A stretch of 20,865 nt of DNA from Alphaproteobacteria bacterium UBA6178 (GCA_002422205.1 DITS01000046.1:40692-61556); one strand, 5' to 3'; shown: positions 7,364 to 14,722, numbered from the stretch's first letter. Notes: generated by a model not told the origin, from the sequence alone. Numbers and translations: made by a program.

Positions 7364-8230
7364 CTACCAATAAAAAATGAAATCCGCTTCCACCGGCGGC
7401 ACCACATCGCCTTCCAGCAGCGCAATCGCGCGCCCATCGACCAGAATCGCATTACCGTCGAGCTGAATCTCTTTGCGGCCATCGCCCATGCCAGTCACGC
7501 CCAGCCCGCTTACATCAATCTTATCAACGCCGGTGATAAAATCCTGAATCACATGACGCCCGCTGGCGCGCACATCATAATCCGCGATAAAAAAGATATC
7601 GGCACCCGTGCCACCCCAGGCGCGGTCCCAATCCCCCGACAGCACCAGCACATCATTGCCCTCGCCGCCAAATAAAACATCATAGCCCTTGCCACCGGTG
7701 AGATGGTCATCCCCTTGCTCACCCATCAGCACATCACTATCCGTTCCACCATCCAGCGTATCATTCCCATCCCAGCCAAACAGATAATCGCGGCCCGACA
7801 ACCCATGCATCACATCATTGCCCGCATCACCACCCATAAAATCAGAGCCGCTGCCGCCGGTCATAAAATCATCGCCAAACCCGCCATACAGCTTGTCATC
7901 CCCATCTTCGCCATACAGGCTGTCATTGCCGTCATCGCCATACAAATGGTCATTGCCACGGCCCGCATAGAGCCGGTCGCGGCCCATGCCGCCTGCCAGC
8001 ATATCATCGCCATCCCCTCCATACACCGCGTCATCGCCATCATCGCCGCCCAGCATATCATCGCCATCACGGCCCGAAATCCGGTCATTGCCGGTCCAGC
8101 CATAGATCACATCACGCTTTTGCCCGCCCATCACCACATCATTACCCTGATTGCCATAGACGGTATTTTCCTCCGTATCCGGCAGATCATTATATAAATC
8201 ATCGCCTCTACCGCCCACAATATATGCCAT
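7364..8230 (-). CDS. RTX calcium-binding protein without effector domain
   Basis: A 288-residue protein made almost entirely of glycine- and aspartate-rich nonapeptide repeats of the GGxGxDxLx type. About 19 successive units run from residue 26 to about 196, a parallel beta-roll that folds on binding calcium outside the cell. The C-terminal third (GADIFFI, then VIQDFITGVDKIDVSGL) matches the cap and secretion region seen after RTX repeats in type I secreted proteins, and it ends in a hydrophobic tail (ADFIFYW). No enzymatic or adhesin domain is present, so function is unknown. The ATG at 8230 has AAGGAG eight bases upstream. No type I secretion genes are in the window. The neighbouring RTX gene at 8552 is separated by a terminator. 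Confidence 0.9.
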   Translation of the reverse strand: MAYIVGGRGDDLYNDLPDTEENTVYGNQGNDVVMGGQKRDVIYGWTGNDRISGRDGDDMLGGDDGDDAVYGGDGDDMLAGGMGRDRLYAGRGNDHLYGDDGNDSLYGEDGDDKLYGGFGDDFMTGGSGSDFMGGDAGNDVMHGLSGRDYLFGWDGNDTLDGGTDSDVLMGEQGDDHLTGGKGYDVLFGGEGNDVLVLSGDWDRAWGGTGADIFFIADYDVRASGRHVIQDFITGVDKIDVSGLGVTGMGDGRKEIQLDGNAILVDGRAIALLEGDVVPPVEADFIFYW

Positions 8231-8252
8231 GCCATCGTCTCCTTATCGGTTT

Positions 8253-8264
8253 TTATACGTATAA
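8253..8264. promoter_or_regulatory. 12-bp palindrome in the RTX promoter region
   Basis: TTATACGTATAA is a perfect palindrome 23 bp upstream of the RTX start at 8230. It includes -10-like sequence (TATACG or TATAAA on the minus strand). It could be part of the promoter or an operator. I see no convincing -35 at ideal spacing. Confidence 0.3.
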
Positions 8265-8507
8265 TGATGCTCTTACAGGCAATATGCCCTAAGCACAATC
8301 ACCATGCACTGGCATCCATCATTCCGTATAAGGAATCAATAGGGGAAGCGCTAATCCGATAAAACGATCATGTCGAATCATGCGTAGTGGCGGCCAATCA
8401 TTAGCAATGCCGGAAGGGTGAATGATGCGCGCATGGCGTGGCTCTAAACAAGCCACCGCAATCACGTGGGAAGGGTGAGGAGGGCAACCGATAGGCGTGA
8501 ATTAAGC

Positions 8508-8538
8508 AAACCAGCGCGGCATTACACCGCGCTGGTTT
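8508..8538 (-). terminator. Intrinsic terminator of the 8552 RTX gene
   Basis: A perfect 12-bp stem, AAACCAGCGCGG (8508-8519) and CCGCGCTGGTTT (8527-8538), closes on a seven-base loop. It lies 13 bp after the stop of the minus-strand RTX gene. The 3' side on that strand ends TTT and continues GCTTAATT, a weak U-tract. The A-rich and T-rich arm ends may allow some bidirectional action. Confidence 0.75.
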
Positions 8539-8551
8539 ATTGGGTTATAGG

Positions 8552-9763
8552 TTAAACAATAATATCGCTGGAATGAAGGGAAGATACGCCGACCAGCAGA
8601 ATGTTATAATCGGCAAATCCATTACCATCGGTCTCCACCTGTACCAGCGTTCCTTCTGCTACTCGTTTGGTGAAGATACCTGGTGCACCCACATTCGACG
8701 CATCACCGCGCCAGATGCTGCCAGACAAATGGGAGAAGTCGAGCTTGTCTGTGCCCACTTCAAAATCATAAATGACATCAACCAACGCGCCGCTGTTGAG
8801 CAGAAAGGGTAATATAGCAACAGTTGACCCCAGCGAGGAGAATGTTCCTACCCCGACTTCTACGCTACTAATCGGGGTATCGGAGTGGCCGAAGACAAAG
8901 GTATCAAGGCCCGCGCCACCATACAGATGGTCATTGCCCGAACCAGCGATCAGATGGTCATTGCCGTCATTGCCATAGAGCGTGTCGTTACCGCTACCAC
9001 CGAAGATGATATCATCACCCAAACCGCCATCGATATGGTCATGGCCTTGCTCACCAGCCAGAATATCGTCGCCGCCATTGCCAAAAACAGTGTCATTGCC
9101 AGCGCCCGCAGTGATGAGGTCTTCATCATCGGTTGCGTCGGCCAGTGCGTTACCACCATAGATTACGTCGTCGCCGTCACCGCCTTCGATGATGTCCGAT
9201 GCGCTACCGCCATACACGGTGTCGCTGCCGTCACCGCCTTCGATATAATCTTCATCGGCTCCGCCATAGATGGTATCCGCCCCCGCTCCACCAAACAGCA
9301 GGTCGGTATCTGCCTGACCCTCCAGCCGGTCATTGCCATTGTCACCACTCAGCAAGTCCTCGCCTGCGGCACCCGTCAGCGTATCGCTGTTATTGCTTCC
9401 GCCTAATAATAGATCCGGTGTATCGGTATCAGTGTTGGCTTGATCGGACGACTCAAAGGCAACCACTTTGACAAGTAAAGTATTTGCATCCACAACGGTG
9501 GGGCCCACTTTCTCCACCACATATTTGATGCCTTCAATGGTATAGGTCACCCCATACTCAGCACCTGTTTTTATGATGTCCAAGAGCTGGTTGGGGAGTT
9601 TTTCAACGGTGCTTTTAATTTCATAGGCAATATTGGTTGCGGTATCCGCAATGGTATTGGTAACTTTTTTGGCTGTATCCACAACAGCATTGGCCGCTTT
9701 TTTAATGCCGCTCCAGATTTTATTGAAAAAGCCCTGTACTACCACTGTATTTTCATAATCCAT
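8552..9763 (-). CDS. RTX calcium-binding protein with helical N-terminal domain
   Basis: A 403-residue protein in three parts. Residues 1-110 are amphipathic and alanine/lysine/valine-rich (for example FFNKIWSGIKKAANAVVDTA), with no classical signal peptide. Residues about 118-295 carry RTX nonapeptides (GGAGADTIY, GGDGDDVIY, GNDGNDHLI and others), somewhat more irregular than in the neighbour. The C-terminal part (VIYDFEVGTDKLDFSHL, ending LHSSDIIV) fits an RTX cap and a type I secretion signal. The ATG at 9763 has GGGGAG ten bases upstream and a good sigma-70-like promoter before it. It is likely exported in one step across both membranes by a transporter encoded elsewhere. The N-terminal part could interact with membranes, but that is inference. 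It is not a simple duplicate of the 7364 gene, because the N-terminal architecture differs. Confidence 0.9.
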   Translation of the reverse strand: MDYENTVVVQGFFNKIWSGIKKAANAVVDTAKKVTNTIADTATNIAYEIKSTVEKLPNQLLDIIKTGAEYGVTYTIEGIKYVVEKVGPTVVDANTLLVKVVAFESSDQANTDTDTPDLLLGGSNNSDTLTGAAGEDLLSGDNGNDRLEGQADTDLLFGGAGADTIYGGADEDYIEGGDGSDTVYGGSASDIIEGGDGDDVIYGGNALADATDDEDLITAGAGNDTVFGNGGDDILAGEQGHDHIDGGLGDDIIFGGSGNDTLYGNDGNDHLIAGSGNDHLYGGAGLDTFVFGHSDTPISSVEVGVGTFSSLGSTVAILPFLLNSGALVDVIYDFEVGTDKLDFSHLSGSIWRGDASNVGAPGIFTKRVAEGTLVQVETDGNGFADYNILLVGVSSLHSSDIIV

Positions 9764-10116
9764 TGTTAATAGTCTCCCCTGATTTGTGTTTATAGTAAAA
9801 TATTTATAATGTAGAAATGCACGTGCTGTCTAGCGTATAGCAAGGGTATTAAGGCAACCTTAACGTGATTTATTTTTGTGTTTGATATGGCGATTATGTG
9901 CCGGATTGGTTTCGAATCGGCAAAGCATGCTTTGCGTGTTCATATAGCAAATCAAGTAGTTAGGCAGAATGGGTGTGAAAAAGGAATGGTGCACCTTGGT
10001 TGACCGCCTACGAACTAATTTGCAAGATAGAGTACTGATTGTACAGTTCTTTGATAATAAGAGGCTGGCGGTTTGTTGACTGAGCTGAGCTGGAAGCGTA
10101 TGTCACATGGAGTAAT
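9764..10116. other. Gene-free AT-rich region with palindromes
   Basis: No gene is supported here. It contains the promoter of the 8552 RTX gene, a TTAAGG, CAA, CCTTAA hairpin near 9849-9863, and a perfect 16-bp palindrome GCAAAGCATGCTTTGC at 9920-9935. The latter is preceded by a CCGGATT and GAATCGG near-inverted repeat. The rest is unremarkable AT-rich sequence leading into the OGG-like gene. Confidence 0.5.
9803..9832 (-). promoter_or_regulatory. Sigma-70-like promoter of the RTX gene at 8552-9763
   Basis: On the minus strand TAGACA (9832-9827) and TATAAA (9808-9803) each match five of six consensus bases, with an 18-bp spacer. The -10 lies about 40 bp before the ATG. The spacer contains the palindrome GCACGTGC (9819-9826), a possible regulator site. 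Confidence 0.45.
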
Positions 10117-10698
10117 TTGTACCGGGTACAACTAGTGTTAGAGAAAACGATTCAGTCCATAGATAGTCTTGATGAGCCATTAGACATCGTTAGGCTACTG
10201 GATGAGTATAGTTATCAGGAATATCTGACTGGTAAGCTGGACAAGATGACTGGCGACTTTGACCAAGCCACCATCAATGAAATAGCCTTGTGGAAAATAA
10301 ACCGCTATCCCCACACAAGTACAGATACAGAAAATGAAGTTCTGACGCTGTTGAACCGTATCACAGGTGATTCGCGCAAGAGAGATGATCTGTTGACTAC
10401 CGAGGTAATGCAATTGCTGCTTAAATGTCGCGGGATACGATTGCCTATGGCCTCAACCATCCTTCGATTTAAGAACCCCTATATTTATCAAATTATAGAC
10501 CAGCGCGTGTTTCGGTTTATCTATGGAGAGAGCTATAAAGAGCCGAGCAAGTCCGACACTCAAATTACATGCTATCTGGATTACCTACAGCGTTTGGAAG
10601 AGGTATGTGACAAGCATGGCATACCGTTCCATTTAGCAGATAGAGTGCTGTATCAGGCCGACACGCAGCTTAATAATCGACACCCGCTTCGCTTCTAA
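10117..10698 (+). CDS. OGG-like helix-hairpin-helix DNA glycosylase homologue
   Basis: A protein of about 193 residues. ALWKINRYP (57-65), followed by CRGIRLPMASTILRF and IIDQRVFRFIYG (about 104-137), resembles the core of helix-hairpin-helix base-excision glycosylases of the 8-oxoguanine group: a G-I-x-L-P-x-A-S hairpin, then an aspartate in IIDQR. Similar short proteins are usually annotated as OGG-like or hypothetical. Activity on oxidised guanine is unproven. The start is uncertain: no ATG is available, TTG at 10117 follows GGAG closely, and GTG at 10135 is also in frame. The gene is AT-rich, stands alone, and converges on the lipoprotein gene 29 bp away. It may belong to an acquired segment ending at tRNA-Arg. 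Confidence 0.72.
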   Translation: MYRVQLVLEKTIQSIDSLDEPLDIVRLLDEYSYQEYLTGKLDKMTGDFDQATINEIALWKINRYPHTSTDTENEVLTLLNRITGDSRKRDDLLTTEVMQLLLKCRGIRLPMASTILRFKNPYIYQIIDQRVFRFIYGESYKEPSKSDTQITCYLDYLQRLEEVCDKHGIPFHLADRVLYQADTQLNNRHPLRF

Positions 10699-10727
10699 GT
10701 TTTAAAGTGAATCCAGGATGAGTGGAA

Positions 10728-11537
10728 TTATTCAGCCATAAACTCAATGTCTGTGATCTTGGCCTTTACAGCGCCTTCTTTCCATTCATCGGGCACGGAG
10801 TAGTATTTCGACTTGAGATCGTATAGCTCCACATTCTTTATGTAGGCTTGCTTTTCTTCAAAGCTTGCGATCTCGCCCTTAGTCTCGTCCAAACCAGTCT
10901 TGGCTTCCACTAGCTCACTATCCAACTCTAGCACCTCTTCGTATTTAGCTTTTGCGACATTCAATTTATTCTGTTCGCGCAAATCCTTTGCTTCTGACAA
11001 TAAGTCTTTAATCTTTTCTTGTTTCGCAAAACCCAGAACTACCTTCCATTCACCAGACTCTTTCACGAGCTCGTAGGTTTGCTCCTGTGTCATGGTTGGT
11101 AATTTACCTTCTTTGATTTTCTCTTCAAGCATCTGTTGTAACGCATCGCCGCTATCATCATTCCCGCCATCTTCTTTGCTTAATGCTGAAGCCATCGCTA
11201 TTTTCATTGCATCTTTCATTAGTGGCCGGATGTCTGGGCTGGTAATATCAACTGCGACCTTGGCTGTGTCATCTGTAACTGCTGGCTTAGACTTGATCTT
11301 GAACGATACTTCCGACCACAGCAATGCAGAGTCAGCCGACCTATCGCTAAATTCTTCCTGCGTCATAAATTTGGTATCTTGCACAGATAGCAATGTGTAA
11401 GCATTTTTATAGTCAGCATTAGAAAAGTAGGTCAGATATTGTTTTAAAATAGACTCGGGTGATTTCTCCATGCATCCGGCCAATGCAGCAAGGGATGCCA
11501 ATATGAGTGAAGCAGATTTTAGACGACGATTGAACAT
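10728..11537 (-). CDS. Lipoprotein with NTF2-like and TPR-like regions
   Basis: A 269-residue predicted lipoprotein. Positively charged residues (RRLK) precede a hydrophobic stretch ending in the lipobox LAALAGC, so cysteine about 22 should be lipidated after type II signal peptidase cleavage. Residues about 28-165 (ILKQYLTYFSNADYKNAYTLLS, ending in a WKVVLGF strand) look like an NTF2-like fold of the DUF4878 type. Residues about 170-240 are helical and charged, with a TPR-like repeat (AKAKYEEVLELDSELVEAKTGL). Function is unknown; an envelope-associated scaffold is plausible. The ATG at 11537 is clear. Base composition is AT-rich like the neighbouring OGG-like gene and unlike the flanking backbone. 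Confidence 0.82.
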   Translation of the reverse strand: MFNRRLKSASLILASLAALAGCMEKSPESILKQYLTYFSNADYKNAYTLLSVQDTKFMTQEEFSDRSADSALLWSEVSFKIKSKPAVTDDTAKVAVDITSPDIRPLMKDAMKIAMASALSKEDGGNDDSGDALQQMLEEKIKEGKLPTMTQEQTYELVKESGEWKVVLGFAKQEKIKDLLSEAKDLREQNKLNVAKAKYEEVLELDSELVEAKTGLDETKGEIASFEEKQAYIKNVELYDLKSKYYSVPDEWKEGAVKAKITDIEFMAE

Positions 11538-11628
11538 ATGCTGACCCTATCTACAGAGATTTTGAGATATAAAGGCAGAAAAGAGGATATAGATCAACCG
11601 TTGTTGGCATGAGTTCGCCTCAGCGTTC

Positions 11629-11826
11629 TTGGTCTTCCATTTCTCAGACATTGCTCGGTATATTAATGATTTGCAGCAACAGATGGCAGCGTTGGAATTG
11701 ACGGATGCAGACTTCAAAGAGAACCTGATTCGCTTGCTAGACGTGGCAAATAATGCGCTGTTGGCATTCAGGGGTTCTGAAATTGCCCAAAAGCACAAAT
11801 TACTGATTTTGTATTTCAAAACCTAA
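11629..11826 (+). CDS. Doubtful small ORF or gene remnant
   Basis: A 65-residue frame from a TTG. It is open further upstream to about 11593 but without an ATG. It encodes a helical sequence (for example INDLQQQMAALELTDADF and LLDVANNALLAF) that looks more protein-like than random translation. There is no clear ribosome-binding site and no recognisable family. It may be the 3' remnant of a gene disrupted during insertion or excision near the tRNA. The opposite-strand ORF over the same interval is equally unsupported. Confidence 0.2.
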   Translation: MVFHFSDIARYINDLQQQMAALELTDADFKENLIRLLDVANNALLAFRGSEIAQKHKLLILYFKT

Positions 11827-11852
11827 CATTGAAGGGAAAGACCCTTTGTTAT

Positions 11853-11879
11853 TCCTTGAAAAAACCCTTTGATGGGTTT
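11853..11879 (-). terminator. Terminator-like hairpin downstream of tRNA-Arg
   Basis: On the minus strand AAACCC, loop ATCAAA, GGGTTT is followed directly by further T residues, giving a run of six (A-run 11859-11864 on the plus strand). This is a small stem but a classical stem plus U-tract. It probably ends the tRNA-Arg transcript about 100 bases past the CCA. A second small stem, AAGGG and CCCTT (11832-11845), follows. Confidence 0.5.
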
Positions 11880-11903
11880 GTGGAATGCTCAAAAATTGGA
11901 GAA

Positions 11904-11924
11904 TGGTGCACCCGAGACGATTCG
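11904..11924 (-). repeat. Partial duplicate of the tRNA-Arg 3' end (att-like)
   Basis: TGGTGCACCCGAGACGATTC (continuing G at 11924) matches 11986-12006 at 20 of 21 positions. It therefore copies the CCA, discriminator, 3' acceptor strand and part of the T arm of tRNA-Arg. The two copies are direct and 82 bp apart. Such 3'-end duplications are typical of integrase attachment sites, but a decayed second tRNA copy would look the same. A perfect hairpin, GCGCTGC, TTC, GCAGCGC, lies between them at 11928-11944. Confidence 0.6.
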
Positions 11925-11985
11925 CCCGCGCTGCTTCGCAGCGCATGCTCTTAAAGATGTTCGAATCGACCGCTCGGAAGCGCTT

Positions 11986-12062
11986 TGGCGCACCCGAGAC
12001 GATTCGAACGTCCGACCTTTGCCTTCGGAGGGCAACGCTCTATCCAGCTGAGCTACGGGTGC
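11986..12062 (-). tRNA. tRNA-Arg (CCG)
   Basis: Complete cloverleaf with encoded CCA. The acceptor GCACCCG pairs with CGGGTGC, followed by discriminator G and CCA. The D arm is GCTC-AGCTGGATA-GAGC. The anticodon arm is TTGCC, loop CTCCGAA, GGCAA, giving anticodon CCG for CGG codons. The T arm is GGACG, TTCGAAT, CGTCT, in which the last pair is a G-T wobble. It borders the AT-rich segment, and part of its 3' end is repeated at 11904-11924. Confidence 0.97.
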
Positions 12063-12285
12063 GCAATGGCTATTCTTCACTGTTTGAGCATGGCTGCAAA
12101 TACCGCAGTCAGCCGCTTTAGCGCAGGAAGGCACCATAGCCGCCACAATATAAATTACAAATGAAAGATGCGCGCAGCGTCGCCGCAGCCTTTTTGCGCA
12201 TTCCTGTTGTTTCCGCATAATAATATGGTACATCAGTGTTAATATATGTTAATACTTTACGACATACCCACAGAAGTGACAGATT

Positions 12286-13521
12286 ATGGTCCGCATTCTA
12301 ACCGCCGACACAGCTTTGGTCGACGTTCCCTTAAAGCATGAAAACTACCAAAGCGTGATCGCATCATTCAACTGGCCGCCCGGCAGCGAAAAAAACCAGA
12401 TCAGCGAATCGCAGATGCATGACATCATCGCCGCCATCGGCGAGCAGGAACACGTCGCATGGGATGAGGGCGCGCCATGGTATGACCGCGTACGCACCCT
12501 GCTGGAAAACGAAAAAATTGATGCCTTTGCCGGCGGTTCCGCCATCAATGCCCTCAGCACCCTCACCCGCAGCTACCCGCCAAGCGAGCGGCCACAGGTC
12601 GATGTTATCACCGCCGTGGGCTGCGGACCTTTCGGACATATTGCACGCGCATCCTGCGACAAGGCAGGCCTCACCCTGATTCCCCCGATGACGCAAGAAG
12701 AGCAACAGCAGGTGCGCACCGCCCGCTCTTTCATTTTCAATGGTGGCGACAGCCGCCAGATCGCCAGCTATAGTGGCAATGTCAAAGACATGGTGGAACA
12801 TACCCATGCCGCACAAATCGACACCCATCTCGATAATAACCGTTATGATATGATCTTCATCCCCGGTTCGCTGGTATCCAAAATGCCCAAAAGCTTTGAC
12901 CGTTTGGTAGCCAAAAGCCGCGCCGATCACAGCGAGCTCTACTTGTCATTACCCACCAGCGAATCCATGCTGAATGCCAATTACGATAAAATATACGACA
13001 GCATGAAAACAGCCAGCTGCATTCTGGGTAACGAACAGGAATTAGGCTACCTCATCAAGCGAATGCAAAAGGAAGGCCATCTCGACCCACTCGCCCCTAG
13101 CATCGATACCACTCCCACCGACGCACTCCTTCACTGGATGAGCACACAAGACGATGCCAAAACCGCCTTCATCTCCAAAGGCAAAGAAGGTGCCTGCGTC
13201 ATCAGCGCCAATGAGAAAATCGACCTGCCAATATGGGATAACAATGTCAAAATCGTCTCGCAAACCGGCGCTGGCGATGCCTCCTTCGGTGGGTTCCTCA
13301 CCGGTATGATGATGGGTTACACACCCGAAAAATCCGCGCATCTGGCCATGGCCTACGCATCCGCCTGCGTCGCACAACATGAAAGCCAATTGCACGATCC
13401 GCTAGCAACGCTGCAAGCCGCCCAAACGCAAACCGATGCTGCGGGACGCCCCATCATCGGCGAGCCATCCGGCACCGCAATCGCACAATCAATACCATTT
13501 CAACAGCTAAGGCGCGCATGA
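12286..13521 (+). CDS. PfkB (ribokinase) family carbohydrate or nucleoside kinase
   Basis: A 411-residue ATP-dependent kinase of the PfkB fold. Signature 1 is seen as GGSAINALSTL (83-93) and signature 2 as QTGAGDASFGGFLTGMMMG (327-345), with D331 of GAGD the expected catalytic base. ILGNEQELGYL (246-256) is the usual N-x-x-E segment of the family. It is longer than typical members (about 300-330), with an N-terminal extension of about 50 residues before the fold core and a C-terminal tail. The substrate cannot be read from sequence; adenosine-kinase-like members are one possibility. The ATG at 12286 has only a weak Shine-Dalgarno sequence. The stop overlaps the next start as ATGA, giving a two-gene coupled operon. 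Confidence 0.88.
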   Translation: MVRILTADTALVDVPLKHENYQSVIASFNWPPGSEKNQISESQMHDIIAAIGEQEHVAWDEGAPWYDRVRTLLENEKIDAFAGGSAINALSTLTRSYPPSERPQVDVITAVGCGPFGHIARASCDKAGLTLIPPMTQEEQQQVRTARSFIFNGGDSRQIASYSGNVKDMVEHTHAAQIDTHLDNNRYDMIFIPGSLVSKMPKSFDRLVAKSRADHSELYLSLPTSESMLNANYDKIYDSMKTASCILGNEQELGYLIKRMQKEGHLDPLAPSIDTTPTDALLHWMSTQDDAKTAFISKGKEGACVISANEKIDLPIWDNNVKIVSQTGAGDASFGGFLTGMMMGYTPEKSAHLAMAYASACVAQHESQLHDPLATLQAAQTQTDAAGRPIIGEPSGTAIAQSIPFQQLRRA

Positions 13522-13772
13522 CCTATCTCACCAAACTCACTGATCAACTCTATCACCTGCAACTCAACGATCAGGGCAACGGGCAAATCATCCATGCCTA
13601 TCTGACTGCCAGCCCAACCAAAACCCCGTTAATCGAAAAAGCATTGCAGGCGACACCAGTCACCCGCGAAGCCTTGAGCGCCTGCGCCGAAGTAATCGCA
13701 TGGGATTACGGGCGCTTCCCCAGCGAGCACACCCGCACCCTAATCCGACAACGTTACCATATCGAAATCTAG
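13518..13772 (+). CDS. Small coupled protein, paralogue of the one at 4540
   Basis: An 84-residue unrecognised protein whose ATG overlaps the kinase stop (ATGA), with AAGG six bases upstream. It appears cytosolic. It shares the ordered pattern YLxxxP, E[RK]A[IL]xAxPV and Gx(2)PxxHTxT with the protein at 4540-4806. A stretch of about four extra residues lies between the second and third motifs, including a tryptophan in AWDYG. Like its relative, it is encoded directly downstream of a metabolic enzyme, although the enzymes are unrelated (kinase and flavoenzyme). It ends eight bases from the convergent ABC ATPase gene. Function is unknown. Confidence 0.8.
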   Translation: MTYLTKLTDQLYHLQLNDQGNGQIIHAYLTASPTKTPLIEKALQATPVTREALSACAEVIAWDYGRFPSEHTRTLIRQRYHIEI

Positions 13773-13780
13773 AAAATGCG

Positions 13781-14722
13781 TTAGGCCACCTTACGCGTCA
13801 GCTCGCGGAAAATATCTTCTAAATCCACCTCGGACGTCGACAGATCGACGATATTCAACCCCGCCTGCCCCGCCTGATTGATAATCTGCTGAAACGACGC
13901 CTCACTGGGTTGGTATTTGATGATCAGACAGCCATTCTCAATGCGGCACTGATAATGCGCCAACTGCACCGGCACCATATCAATCGGTGACTCCAGTACC
14001 AGCCGCAGCTCTTTGCTATCCACCCCGCGCATCAGCGCATCCTTGCGGTCCCGCTTGATAATTTCGCCATGATTGATAATAGCAATTTCGTCGCACAGCT
14101 CTTCCGCCTCTTCCAGATAATGCGTGGTCAGCAGAATCGTCGTGCCTTCGGCATTAATTTTGCGCACATAATCCCATAATTGCGTGCGCAGCTCCACATC
14201 CACGCCCGCCGTTGGCTCATCCAGAATCAGCACCTGCGGGCGATGCACCAGCGCCTTGCCCACCAGCAACCGACGCCGCATACCCCCGCTCAAACGCCGC
14301 GAGCCGATATCGGCCTTGTCGCCAAGCCCCATCACATCAATAATTTCCTGCGTCCGGCGCTGCGACTTAGGAATGCCATAATAACCCGCCGTAATTTCCA
14401 GCGCCTCGCGCACCGTAAAAAACGTATCCAGCACCAGCTCTTGCGGCACCACGCCAATGCTCATCCGCGCTGCACGGCTATCACGCACAATATCATGCCC
14501 GCAAATGGCCACCTCGCCTTCGCTTTTCAGCGTCAGCCCCGCCAGAATATTTATCAAGGTTGATTTACCCGCCCCATTCGGCCCCAAAAGCCCAAAAAAT
14601 GATCCGCGCGGAATCTCCAAATCAATTCCCTTAAGCGCCAGCTTCTCCTGCGACTTGCCACCCTCTTTATAGGTTTTGCGTAAGCCTTTAATCGATATCG
14701 CCGGTGTAGTCATGCTGTGCAT
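13781..14722 (-). CDS. ABC transporter ATP-binding protein (ABC-2/DrrA type)
   Basis: A 313-residue ATPase. Walker A is GPNGAGKST (47-55), the signature is LSGGM (144-148), Walker B is VLILDEP (164-170), and the switch histidine is in TTHYLEEAEEL (H201). The C-terminal ~80 residues form the extra domain typical of ATPases paired with ABC-2 type permeases for drugs, lipids or polysaccharides (CcmA/DrrA-like). No permease lies downstream: the gene ends eight bases from a convergent ORF. The partner must therefore be elsewhere, or the protein serves another membrane subunit. The ATG at 14722 is preferred over the one at 14713 because AGGATAG precedes it. Substrate is unknown. Confidence 0.92.
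   Translation of the reverse strand: MHSMTTPAISIKGLRKTYKEGGKSQEKLALKGIDLEIPRGSFFGLLGPNGAGKSTLINILAGLTLKSEGEVAICGHDIVRDSRAARMSIGVVPQELVLDTFFTVREALEITAGYYGIPKSQRRTQEIIDVMGLGDKADIGSRRLSGGMRRRLLVGKALVHRPQVLILDEPTAGVDVELRTQLWDYVRKINAEGTTILLTTHYLEEAEELCDEIAIINHGEIIKRDRKDALMRGVDSKELRLVLESPIDMVPVQLAHYQCRIENGCLIIKYQPSEASFQQIINQAGQAGLNIVDLSTSEVDLEDIFRELTRKVA

Larger units (their letters stand above)
11538..11985. other. Region between lipoprotein gene and tRNA-Arg
   Basis: No gene is well supported here. It holds a doubtful small ORF (11629-11826), a minus-strand terminator-like hairpin (11853-11879), the tRNA 3'-end duplicate (11904-11924) and a perfect hairpin at 11928-11944. No integrase or transposase fragment was recognised. 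It reads like a boundary zone of an acquired or decaying segment. Confidence 0.45.

Noticed and set aside
7703..9406. Long plus-strand frames opposite the RTX genes (7703-8197 and 8885-9406)
   Set aside because: Their Ile/Ala/His-rich repetitive products mirror the nine-residue periodicity of the RTX repeats on the other strand; they are shadows.
7364..9763. Repetitive DNA considered as a possible tandem repeat or CRISPR array
   Set aside because: The periodicity is 27 bases, in frame with coding RTX nonapeptides and without conserved repeats separated by unique spacers.
11869..12233. Several frames crossing tRNA-Arg on both strands
   Set aside because: They run through a structurally complete tRNA gene and lack ribosome-binding sites or family features.
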